The translations under genes and the position numbers were made by a program. From assembly GCA_004194705.1 (NCBI GenBank), contig SADC01001374.1, positions 372,001-436,000 of the forward strand: 64,000 bases of DNA, given 5' to 3'. The notes beneath the pieces are model-generated. The model worked only from the letters and a program-made list of their open reading frames with translations. It was not told the origin of the DNA and did no database searches. Below are positions 35,940 through 45,890 of this stretch, piece after piece (the first letter of the stretch is position 1; each line of letters starts with the position of its first letter). The DNA comes from Ditylenchus dipsaci. Its lineage: Eukaryota > Nematoda > Chromadorea > Rhabditida > Anguinidae.

Positions 35940-36422
35940 TAAGGCTCCCTAATATCGAATACTGTTTAATAGCTTATTAAAGAAGAAAAGAACGTCGCAA
36001 ACATCCGGAAGCAATATTTGGGCATCATACGGTGGCAGCGGATGTAAACAGGATCAAAGAATAGTATGCAAGGTTCAAAAAAGTCGCCTTGTAAAAAAGA
36101 ATAATGTAGTGTTTATGCAAGATAGCGCTCCTCTGCATTGGGCCGTTGCTGTTCTCAAGTGATTAGATGAAAAGTTTCCGGATGGCACTAGAAACGTCTG
36201 TCACTCTATGTTATTGGTCGCCTTATTCGGCAGATATGACGCCACTGGAATTCTTTTTGCAAAGTTGGATTGAATTCTCTGGATCACTCTATAATCGGAG
36301 AATTATGCAACCATTTTCCAGAAAATTTCTTCAAGATTTAATGATGGCAGTTAAGAAAATGGCAAATTTTGTAGAATTCTCCAAATATTTTTCGAAAAAT
36401 ATTAATTCTTCAATTGTACAGC
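35940..36422 (+). pseudogene. decayed mariner-like transposase fragment
   Basis: Pieces in more than one frame resemble the mariner DDE domain. VFMQDSAPLHWAVAVLK corresponds to the region of the second catalytic Asp. YSADMTPLEFFLQSW corresponds to the segment around the last acidic residue. Stops and shifts separate them, and the N-terminal helix-turn-helix is absent. A TTAGGTTGG end-like word lies at 35840. I read this as an inactive relic. Confidence 0.6.
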
Positions 36423-36616
36423 CGTAATCAATTTTTTTGTAATACTGATCAGAGTTTGCACGAACTTTTTTTTCCCGTCATTTCACACCTTCTTCAAATA
36501 CATTTTTATCTATCCCTGTTGAAATCCGGCTCACCTTCAAGCAAAGCATTGTTTTTTGCTAACCGAAGACAACTGATGAAAGACTTCGAAAATCGGGTTA
36601 AAAAAGTGTTTGACGT

Positions 36617-36815
36617 TTAAAGGACCATGGTTTTTGCGCGCAGTGGCATGTGCAAAATTTGAATTGGCGGGAGACACTTTTCTTTCGTGTATCAGTGTAC
36701 TCTTTCGAGTCATTCGAAACGACTCCAAAGAGTGCACTGATAGACGAAAGAGAAGTGTCCCCCGCCAATTCAAATTTTGCGTAAGCAGTTGCGCGCAAAA
36801 ACCATGGTCCTTTAA
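36617..36815. repeat. 199-base palindromic element
   Basis: The arms TTAAAGGACCATGGTTTTTG and its inverse are 90 or more bases long. They include AAAATTTGAATTGGCGGG and TCAGTGTACTCTTTCGAGT with their inverses. It directly precedes the copied PTIP exon at 36835. Confidence 0.82.
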
Positions 36816-36834
36816 GCATTGAAAATAAGTTTAA

Positions 36835-36942
36835 GCTTCTGGAGACTGGCCATTCCACTGAACGACAACATCATCAACATGGCTATTGAACTGAAAAGGA
36901 GTGTTAAAAACGACAAAAGTGTGTTTCCGCATCGACAGTTCA
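36835..36942 (+). pseudogene. duplicated PTIP exon fragment (copy of 32484-32592)
   Basis: This 108-base stretch differs from the functional exon at 32484-32592 by only about five substitutions and still encodes WRLAIPLNDNIINMAIELKR. It ends at a good GTAAGT donor. The original acceptor is gone: the copy is joined to the palindromic element at 36617-36815. No neighbouring PTIP exon accompanies it. It is probably a transposon-captured or repair-copied fragment. Confidence 0.88.
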
Positions 36943-37815
36943 GGTAAGTTTAAAGTCGAAAAGAAATGAAGGCGAAATTTGGGCAATACATTTGACTCTC
37001 AGTTCCGACACCCCAAAAAGTTATTTTCCGCCTTTGGTGTGGCAAATTTTTCGAATTGCAACAACACTACGCTATGAATATGCCTGTCAACAAAAAAGTG
37101 ATCAAATCACAGATATGGATGGCAAAATTAAAGGAAAAAAACAGATGACTGAAAAAATATGTAAAATATTAAACCCATGTTTTAATTAATCAATAAGAGC
37201 CACAGACCGTACTGGGGACCGTAAATCACATCCAGTGCGGCACTTGTCCAGTGCGTCACAACTTGGCCATACGAATATCTTATATTATTATTAGAATTAG
37301 AATACAAAATGTGGTTATAAAAAACTTTCTTATAAAAAAGACTAGAAACTTGTGGACTAAATTTCTATACGAAAGACGCCTTATGTTTGATCTTATAATG
37401 ATGTTTAAAATTTTAAATAATGAAACTAATTTGAATCCGAGCTTCTACTTCCAATTAACCACCTCCCAACGCAGGTATCCGCACGTTATACCAAGAGAAT
37501 TTAATACTCATCACAATTTTTTCTTTGAATTGTTAATCTATGGAATAAAATTTCTCCCAATATTCTGAAACTAAAAACTAGTTTCGATTCTAAAGTGGCC
37601 CTAAAACTTCTAAATTTAACCCAGAGTCACAATCTACGGCATATATTACAGTAGCTTTTGGGGGGTATATGACAGTAGCGTCGATTTTTCATAGTTCTTT
37701 GAGGACAAGCACTAGGACTGTTTTCACTAAAAACAATAACTCACAATTTGAATTGTATGCCATTGCTTTCGTGTAGAACAGCGACTCACTGCTTGCGCGC
37801 AAAAGGATGTTTTCT
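36943..37815. other. unassigned spacer
   Basis: AT-rich spacer. The 37251-37568 frame (Asn/Phe-rich, with LRHNLAIRISYIIIRIRI-like text) has no recognised domain. No element ends are clear. Confidence 0.3.
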
Positions 37816-37823
37816 CTTGTGAT

Positions 37824-38388
37824 TAGGGTTGTCGAGTACTCGAAATTTCGAGTACTCGACTCGAAATCTTATCAATACTCGAAATTTTCGAGTACTCGAC
37901 TCGACTCGATATTCGAAACTCGAAATTTTCGAGTACTCGACTCGACTCGATACTCGATACTCGAAATTTTCGAGTACTCGACTCGACTCGATACTCGAAA
38001 CTCGAAAAATTTCGAATAATACTCGAAATACTCGATTTCGAGTAGATTTTTTGTCGAAATTTAGGTTAAAATTTAATCATGTGAAGTTGGTAAGGCATAA
38101 TAAAGCCATAAAAAAGAAAAAAATTGGTCCTCGAGCACATTTTTAATTATTAAATTCTATACTTCAAACTCAAAATTTTCGAGTACTTGACTCGATGCTC
38201 GAAACTCGAAATTTTCGAGTCGAGTACTCGACTCGTATTCGAAACTCGAAATTTTCGAGTACTCGACTCGACTCGATATTCGAAACTCGAAATTTTCGAG
38301 TACTCGACTCGACTCGATACTCGAAACTCGAAAATTTCGAATAATACTCGAAATTACTCGATTTCGAGTACTCGACTCGCCAACCCTA
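37824..38388. mobile_element. hAT-type element filled with CGAGTACTCG arrays
   Basis: The ends TAGGGTTGTCGAGTACTCG and CGAGTACTCGACTCGCCAACCCTA are bracketed by the exact 8-base repeat CTTGTGAT at 37816-37823 and 38389-38396. Two inverted arrays, about 37828-38045 and 38160-38385, consist of units such as GAGTACTCGACTCGACTCGA and TACTCGAAACTCGAAATTTT. A 115-base unique centre separates them. The long open frames through the arrays are artefacts of the repeat. Confidence 0.9.
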
Positions 38389-38885
38389 CTTGTGATTGAA
38401 TATTGACAATCACATAATAATCGCACTGAAAAATGTTTGATTTTTTGAAGTGACTAATTTGCCATTAAAAAACCGGGCTCAATTACCTCAGATCGCTAAC
38501 CGCGATATCACGTTTCATCAACTTGTAAAGATGACTGAAAAAATATATAAAATAGGTAGAGAATTAAAAGTGCCCCGGATTAGCTTAAAAGTGTCCCGAT
38601 GTCCCAAAGTGTCCCAAGTTCAGATTTACAAAATAAACACTCTGTGCTAAGATATAAACCCTCAAAGTCAAGGGGTCCCCTTTGTTCGAGATTGTCCGTT
38701 TATTGGAGATAATACGGTATATTACATTGAAATATTTGATTGCATGAAAGTTTTAAAAAAACAATGCTTTTCAATTACAATTTTCTGAGTATCGTAAACG
38801 CAGATGTCTTCTAAAATATGATATTCTAAGACACTGTTTTCAGTAGAATCCTATTTTTGAGAGGATGCAAATCTCATCCTTTTAA

Positions 38886-39317
38886 TCACTGACCTGAAAA
38901 CTTCTTCTCAAACACAGTCATTCGGATTTCAATACCAGTCACAGCTAACAAAATATTATTTAACTCAAATTGCTGTTGGTCGTTCTGTCGGTTGTGGGGA
39001 GTGGACTGCTTCTGTATGTGGTGGCATGGCTGATGTTGAGTGTGATGAGAGGCCTGCTGTTGAATTTGGCTAGTGAGCTCTAATTGAGATGTTGTGTGTG
39101 GTGGGTGGACTGTTAGGTGTGGTAATTGGGGTGATATTGGGTGTGGTGGGGAGGTTGTTGCTGTATGTGGTAATTGGCCTGATTTTGGGAAAAGTGGGCT
39201 GTTGCTTGATTTGGTTAGTGAGCTGCTGGTGGTGGGTGGACTGTTGAATGTGGTGATTGGGCGGCTGTTGGATTCGGTAAGTAGGCTGTCGGTGGAGTTG
39301 GCTGATGGCGTTAACAT
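38886..39317 (-). pseudogene. Gln/His/Thr-rich coding fragment, inverted copy of 52.3 kb
   Basis: The minus-strand frame ends LNNILLAVTGIEIRMTVFEK and then a stop. Upstream it is rich in Gln, His, Pro and Thr, with repeated HHIQ(Q/K)QST-type text visible in a second frame. Frame switches suggest missing bases. The same C-terminal segment and 3' flank occur inverted at 52270-52541. A further homologous block lies at about 39790-39870 against 52130-52205, encoding text like NKILLGTSAIKRLSW. I do not recognise the family. A multicopy retroelement-type or repeat-borne gene is possible. Confidence 0.45.
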
Positions 39318-39361
39318 ACTGACTTCCAGGTTGTATGGTTGTTGAGGAGTAATTTATCGAT

Positions 39362-39415
39362 ACAATGTGACAGCCCTGCTACAATAGCTCCATTGTAGCA
39401 GGGCTGTCACATTGT
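39362..39415. repeat. 24-base perfect hairpin
   Basis: The arms 39362-39385 and 39392-39415 are exact inverses (ACAATGTGACAGCCCTGCTA and onward) around a 6-base loop. To the right follows a TACCGTATT-family right end (GGCCGCCTTATTAGAGAAAA then TACGGTA at about 39560). Both sit inside the copy of the duplicated segment and are absent from its 52 kb partner. Confidence 0.85.
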
Positions 39416-39595
39416 TTGAAACGGCGGCCACCCGCCTTATTTTTTAGATGCCAAAATTCAGAAAATTCGAGAAAAAAATGTAATATACAGATTTGCAAAA
39501 TATTCACTGTAGGCTGAAAACAGGGCCTCAATATCGAGAGGGCCGCCTTATTAGAGAAAATACGGTATATTTGCCCAAGAAAAAAATTACCCATA

Positions 39596-40700
39596 CGCTA
39601 TGCGTTAGAAAAAGCTTACTATTGTTTGATTAAAGGCACTTTCAATCAAAACTCGGACTTGCCGTTGCCACTCTTCGTTAGACTGTCTTTTGGAAAGAAC
39701 GCATGCATCCCCTAGAAGTGCAATCATCTCACTTCCCAAAACTATTTTTTTCTTGTCTAGTCAACGGTCATTTCTGGTTCAGACCGTCGTTAGTCCAGCT
39801 CAGTCTTTTAATTGCTGATGTGCCCAACAGAATTTTGTTGTCCATTTCAATAGGGGAGCAAAGCAACAAAATTTTATAATTTTGACCGTCCTTTTCCTTA
39901 CATTAGCTATTGACCAACCATCCATAGGAATATTTCTTCATTTGCGGCCTTAAAACAAGGAACAAATGGGCTCAAAAAGATCAAAAGACCTAGTTCTTGG
40001 CGTACTAAAATAAGTGCACAAGTTATTTTACGAATTTAAATTACGTCTGACAAAAATAAAAACTATTAGTTTGATGTATAAGATTGTTAGTTTTTGATTG
40101 CTATCTATTTGCTAAAAAAATTGTTAATAAATTTATGTTTCACAAGATAGCGTAATCAGAATTTAACAATGGTGTTCATAGTTTCACTGTTAAATGGGTG
40201 AAGAGGCAGGTGACAATCATTCAGGCCCGTGATAAAAAGAACATTTCGCGAAAACGTGATTTTAGTAAAGCTGTAGGAGACTATTTGCACGTCTAGGACT
40301 AAAGTAAAAAATTGGTTTTTCTGGTGCAAAATCGAGCGAAACATTTTAAAATTTCTTGACTGTAGATTATTGCTACCACTGAACAACTGTCCAACATACA
40401 TTCTTGACTTTTTTTTTCAACGTAAAACTATGCAATAAATAATGGGCCTTTCATGTGCCTAAAATTTATAGGGGATCTTTCAAGTTTTCATCTGAACACG
40501 TTCTTATTATATGTAATCACTATCGGCAGCTTCAGTAAAAATTTAAAAAAAAGAGTGCTTTTAAATGACCGGGACTTTTGCGCTCAGCAACCATCGTCAT
40601 CAAGCTAGGCTTTTACCAGAGACTATTTTAAACCATTGAATCACACGATAAATATTTTAAAGACTGAATTCTTAAAACAATAATTTCATTTGAAAATTTT
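39596..40700. other. unassigned spacer
   Basis: Apart from the 39790-39870 block shared with 52.1 kb, no gene or element is recognised. Confidence 0.35.
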
Positions 40701-41259
40701 TTATTGGCAAGTGTGTTCATTCGTAAAAAACATTGACAAAAAACAGCTTCTTATAGCATGATAATCAGACACAATACGGTGATTGAAAGGTTGGCGGAAC
40801 AGCCAAATTTGGGCACATTGAAAAGTTGGAGGAACAGCCAAATTTTGGGCACATTGAAAGGTTGACGGAACAGCTAAATTTTGGGCACATTGAAAAGTTG
40901 GCGGACCAGCCAAATTTTGGGCGCAAATTCTATAAGCACACCTACAACAGCAACAACAGATCCCAATGGGAATGAGAATAAAACATCCAGCAAAAATGTA
41001 AACTACTGTCGATATTGTTTGCGAAGTAGTCTGAACAGCATTACCTACACTTCTCACATTGTCTGCCGCTGCATCTATCACTGCTCCAAATCCCAGCCAC
41101 TGCAAAAAGCCTGCTCGTAGTCATCTTTTTGGAGATAGCACAGTCTAGCCGGCATCTTATTCGAACAGCGGGATCTAGAATGCCGGCTTCTTCAAAAGGC
41201 TCGATTACTCTGTAGACCAATAAAACACCAAAATGATGTTCGCAGATAGTGGATGCCAT
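40701..41259 (-). CDS. small Cys-rich membrane protein (two frames)
   Basis: It is read on the minus strand from an ATG at 41259. MASTICEHHFGVLLVYRVIE begins the first frame. A shift near 41110 leads to a frame with VRSVGNAVQTTSQTIS, then one hydrophobic segment VYIFAGCFILIPIGICCCCC and RCAYRICAQNL. The Cys run next to the membrane segment looks like a palmitoylation-type motif (inference). The tail consists of 12-residue repeats (CAQNLAVPPTFQ), encoded by the 36-base array at 40783-40927. I do not recognise the family. The frame change could be an indel or an undetected intron. Confidence 0.4.
40783..40927. repeat. four tandem 36-base units
   Basis: Units of the type GTTGGCGGAACAGCCAAATT then TTGGGCACATTGAAAA. 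They differ by a few substitutions and by one T in the T run. In the minus-strand frame they give 12-residue peptide repeats, which supports a coding origin. Confidence 0.8.
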
Positions 41260-41734
41260 GTTGAGGTTACCAGCGTCAGTTAGTTGCTAAAACGGTAAAT
41301 TCAAAAAAAAAAAATTACCAAAATTGTTTGTCATTTATAAATAAAGCTAAAGATCCTCAAACATGTTTTTGACCAAATGTTCACATTATGTTTGTAAGTC
41401 TAAAAAAGTCTCAAATTAGTACATGAATATAAGAGCTCTTTTTGCCCGATGCCGATGATCATTTTACGATATATCTGGGTATCCTTTTAGGACGGTTTAC
41501 CTTGGTCCCCAAAGTAAAAAAGTCAACATTTTGCTCAAATCATTTTTTTTCTTTTTGGCCACTCCCTAAAAACATATTGTAGGTATTATACGTTGAGAAA
41601 ACATGCATTTGGACTATTACTGAAAGTAAGTGGAAAAAGGCATGGCGGCCTAAAAAAACCTTTGGAGCTAAAAATATTCTTTCTAGGCTTGAAGCTTTCC
41701 GCAACGCGTGCTCAGCTGGAATGTTCCTGGAATG

Positions 41735-42192
41735 TTAATGTTCTGGAATGTTTCTTAGAAGTCGGATTGGGGTCATTATATCTGTCATTTGGCGGCAGTG
41801 CACTGGTTGACGAGCATAGATGAGGAAAGTTCCTGCAATAAAAATTAAACTGACCAATTTTGCAAAAAAATACATTTTGATATATACCAGTAGATAAGAG
41901 TAGAAAAAGGCTTGCAAAGCATCTAGTAAATAGAAGTTTATAAAAAGTTCTATTTTTTTTCCGGACTTGAGGATCAGTACAGCCAATGCAAAACCAGACA
42001 CACATCCGGCGATATGCGAAATAGCAACAATAAGACTATAGTTATGAACAGTTGACGCCTAATCGCCGAAAATAAGACAAAAAATAGCAACATAGACTTT
42101 AGCATCAAAATTTAATGACCAGGGTTAATTAAAGCATGAATGATGTGGCATTTCACCAGCACATAACCAAGGAGGATCCACCGTAGACTGCA
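41735..42192 (-). pseudogene. rhomboid-like protease C-terminal fragment
   Basis: Read on the minus strand. 42157-42192 gives SAVYGGSSLVMC, which resembles the sequence after the catalytic serine of rhomboids. 41888-42058 gives VAISHIAGCVSGFALAVLIL, which resembles the sixth transmembrane helix with the catalytic His. A further hydrophobic segment and a short tail end at 41735. The 41833-41887 stretch has splice-like ends but is also open in frame, so it may be coding. The phase between the first two pieces does not fit, which suggests an indel. Upstream exons with the GxS motif are not found; a large palindrome begins at 42293. This is a partial or broken gene. Confidence 0.45.
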
Positions 42193-42292
42193 CTGAATAA
42201 ATGTGGGTTGCATATGACAATAATTAGACCAGAGCATTAGACCAGAGCAAAAAATCCGAATTGATTCACACTTTTTAAATTTACGCATTTTG

Positions 42293-43159
42293 AAAAATTT
42301 TGCGGGAATTTTAATTTAAGTCTGAACCAACTAAACCAAGTGGTCGTCCGCTTGGAGCAAAACATTTTTACGTTTTACATGTTCAAAACTTGTTTTCTGG
42401 ACTAATTCGAGCATGCTCAAGATGGTTTGACAGTGGTACAAAGCCGTTTTCTCAGGTACTTTTTGAGTTTTGGGAAACAATTGATTTTACCAAAATCAAT
42501 TATTGCCCAACACTCTAAAAAATACCTGTGAAAACGGCATTTCACTATTATCAAACCGTTTTCAGCATGTCCGAGTCAGTTCAGAAAACAGGTTTTGGAA
42601 CATGAAAACCATAAAAAAAATTATTGATCAAAGTGGACGACCACTTGGATTATGTTGGCACAGGATATCCGGGAGAACCGAGATTACATTTTAGAAAAAA
42701 ATATGGATGCGTATCTGGACCACTCAGGGTGAATTTGATGACACCAAGTGGGCTTTCTACCTGAGTTCCCCAACCTGGGTACGACTACCTGGTATAACAG
42801 AACCGAGTGGTCGTCCACTTGGATCAACTTTTTTTTATGTTTTTCATGTTCCAATACTTGTTTTCTGGACTAATTCGAGCATGCTGAAGACGGTTTGACA
42901 GTGGTAAAATACCGTTTTCTCGGGTATTTTTAGAGTATCGGGCAATAATTGATTTTGGTGAAATCAATTATTGCCTAAAACTCAACAAATACTCGAGAAA
43001 ACGGCATTTACCACTGTCAAACCATCTTTAGCATGCTCGAATTAGTCCAGAAAACAAGTTTTGGAACATGTAAAACGTAAAAAAAAATTTTGCTCCAAGT
43101 GGACGACCACTTGGTTTAGATGGTTCAGACTGAAAATTTAAATTCCCGCAAATTTTTTT
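42293..43159. repeat. palindrome of palindromes, 867 bases
   Basis: The outer arms start AAATTTTGCGGGAATTTTAA and close with TTAAATTCCCGCAAATTTTT. Inside are two copies of a palindromic unit of about 310 bases (42338-42648 and 42804-43114). Each runs from AGTGGTCGTCC to GGACGACCACTT through TCGAGCATGCT and AATTGATTTTGGTGAAATCA. Any arm can pair with either of two partners. The 155-base middle (42649-42803) is unrelated. Non-coding. Confidence 0.88.
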
Positions 43160-43199
43160 GGATATAATTTAAAACATACCGCAATGTTCAACCTTAAAT

Positions 43200-43440
43200 G
43201 GCATCGGTAATCGGGTTTGTTAAGACCGAAATTGCGATTTCACCTACCTAAATCCCAGAAGCCGGGATAGGTAGCCTAGAATCAGGTGAATATCCGACTG
43301 GATAGCTCAAAAAATCTTCAAAAAATTTTAAAACAAATCTAGCTATCATACTTAAAATTGCATATAAACACGATTCGATAGGACCAACAAGAATTCACCA
43401 ACTGTAACACCAACTACCCAGGTGGGTACTCATGGGCAAA
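43200..43440. repeat. relic of the MULE subterminal repeat
   Basis: Inverted and diverged copies of the 28470-28890 units: TCGGGTTTGTTAAGACCGAA, TCACCTACCTAAATCCCAG and TCAGGTGAATATCCGAC. No TIR or transposase is attached. Confidence 0.65.
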
Positions 43441-44296
43441 TAGATGCCAGTAAATCTATTCTAAAAGGAGAGGTAGGTAGGCCTGCATGGTGGGCGGGTA
43501 TAACAGTAGGGTGGATTTAAGCACCAGTAGGGTGGTTATGTAGACCTGAAGAGAGGATAGGTGAAACAACTGGAGTCTTCAACGATTTCTATGTACATAT
43601 ACATGAGGAAGAACGAGGATAAATTTGTCCTATAACAAGGTTTCTAAGAAAGAATGTTCAAAAAGATAGACAGGAAAAAAGAAATTTTCCGAACTCATTT
43701 TCTCAAAAAGCTCAAATTTTTAAACTCATTTCTTCAAAAATTCAAATTCCCAAACTCATCTTGTCGAAAACGGAATATTTTGAACAAAGCTCCTGAAAAC
43801 GACAAATGCCGAAAACGGACATTTTTGAAACTGGCGCTTTTTGAAAAAAAATAATGCCGAAGAACAATACTTTAACTTTTGGATTTTTCATTTCTTAAAA
43901 TTCGGATGTTCACTTTTTTGTATTTTTAAAATTTTGAATAGCCTGGAAGTTTTTTTTGTTTTGTGTCATTCTGCCTTATTCCGATTTAGCAGTAAATACC
44001 ATTCAAAAATGTAGAAATAAAAAAATAAAAATAAAATATGAAAGAATAAAATAAACTATTTTTTAAATGTCAATGTGATAAATATGTTGTGTTTGTACTA
44101 TCAAAACTTCAAGTGCCTTTTTATTCTAGATTTTCATAACCAATTCACTTTCAAATCTTTGCTTTGTAATTCACAAATCCGATTCCGATATAAGCCAGCA
44201 AAAAAATAGACTGAGAATAAGACACAAAAGTAGCTACAATTACAGAGATTTTTTGCTGTGTGATCAAGACAAGATCCGCTTCTCTTTTGCCAAAGA
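43441..44296. other. unassigned spacer
   Basis: Short repeats of the type CTCATTTTCTCAAAAAGCTCAAATT occur at 43690-43790. No gene is recognised. Confidence 0.35.
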
Positions 44297-45424
44297 CATT
44301 TAACACGGGAATGGCTGTACGTCCTGATGATATGTCCTTGTGCAGAATTTCACGCTGAGCACGATGGTGAAAAAAAAATTGAAAAAAAGTAACTCTACGG
44401 TGGTCAACGGCCTTTGTGAACCATCAATGTCACGACTTTTGACTATGCCACTTCAAAGAGGTGAAGAATGCCACTGTTTTGATATATTTTTTATATTTCA
44501 TGTGCAAAAGAAAGCGCAGATTGCGAGCTTTCAAATGACATATTGTGGAGGTATTTATGACAATCATATGATAATTTTTTGGCTCACAGAAACCATTGTG
44601 TTTTTTTTCAAAAACGTTGTTCATACAAAAAAATGTACAAATAAATGTGGAAACGCCGTTTTTTAATTTATGGTTGATACTGTTCGATAGAGCAAGAAAA
44701 ACTGCACCAGATAGTGCTTTAAAGTAGCCTGCAACCAAGCTTTTTGAGTGTCTAGGAAAGGTTCAAAAGTAAATCCCAAAATGCATCTTGACCTGAAACT
44801 TCGATTTCGCTACATAAATCTGAAATTCTGACACCTGATTCGTATTCAGTATGGTCGATTTACTTGAGAAACTGTCAATTGATTATCACAATCATTGTCA
44901 AATTTCAAATTCCGCTCGAGACAAAAATTATTTGAAATTTAAAAAATTTTACTTTTGAGCCTTTGCTAAACACTCAAAAAGCTTGGTTGCAGCTACTTTA
45001 AAGCACTATCTGGTGCAGTTTTTCTTGCTCTATCGAACAGTATCAACCATAAATTTAAAAAACGGCGTTTCCACATTTATTTGTACATATTTTTGTATGA
45101 ACAACGTTTTTGAAAAAAAACACAATGGTTTCTGTGAGCCAAAAAATTATCATATGATTGTCATAAAAACCTCCACAATATGTCATTTGAAAGCTCGCAA
45201 TCTGCGCTTTCTTTTGCACATGAAATATAAAAAATATATTGAAACAGTGGCATTCTTTACCTCTTTGAAGTGGCATAGGCAAAAGTCGTGACATTGATGG
45301 TTCACAAAGGCCGCTGACTACCGTAGAGTTACTTTTTTTCAATTTTTTTTCACCATCGTGCTCAGCGTGAAATTCTGCACAAAGACATACCATCAGGACG
45401 TACAGCCGTTCCCGTGTTAAGCCC
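44297..45424. repeat. 1.1-kb foldback with about 470-base arms
   Basis: The arms 44300-44773 and 44950-45421 are inverted copies that start TTAACACGGGAATGGCTGTA and are separated by a unique loop of about 176 bases. The arms are highly similar. Matching open frames in them (for example text like NNVFEKKHNGFCEPKNYH) occur because both arms carry the same sequence. No transposase similarity is seen. Confidence 0.88.
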
Positions 45425-45559
45425 ATCCGACTGGAATCTGATCCGCTCAGTCAATTTTTCGCAACAAGTTTACCCCCCTTTAGTAAACCTCCAAAAAACA
45501 CCCACCCCAAAAAAAACATTATTTTCAAAAAAAAAGGGCTACACTATATATATGGAGGC

Positions 45560-45745
45560 GCAGGTCTTTTGGGCAAAACTGTCGCTATTTACAAAACGAC
45601 CGGCAAAATGGAAATCCTTGCGATGTTTCTGATTAGGCGGACAAATCAGATTTGGTAAAAGTTTTCAAAAATAGAGGTAAAAAAGTGTCGTACCTTAGGT
45701 GGGAACGAACTTTTAGCACCTAAACTATATCGAAAGAAGACTGTA
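45560..45745. mobile_element. GTTCGTTCCCGCC-family half-copy
   Basis: The right half of the family is retained: GGACAAATCAGATTTGGTAA, AAAAAGTGTCGTACCTTAGG and GTGGGAACGAACTTT. It lies just upstream of the first recognised TRIP12 exon. Confidence 0.55.
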
Positions 45746-45890
45746 TCCCATTCATCAAAAAATTGATGAAAATTACAAAATGAAAGGGTGGGATGTGGGT
45801 GGATCCTAGCTCTAATACTCTATGCAACGAAAAGCCGGAAAATTCTAGCCTTTTTGCAAAATTATCCATCAATTAAAAGTGCATTTGCAG

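Noticed and set aside
37830..38385. CRISPR-like regular repetition
   Set aside because: Units are palindromic and contiguous, with no unique spacers, in a eukaryotic hAT element.
37807..38426. Open frames rich in SSTRLD / FRVLDSTR text
   Set aside because: Artefacts of the CGAGTACTCG arrays in the hAT element.
44340..45426. Several 100-codon open frames on both strands
   Set aside because: They are mirror readings of the two foldback arms, with no protein similarity recognised.
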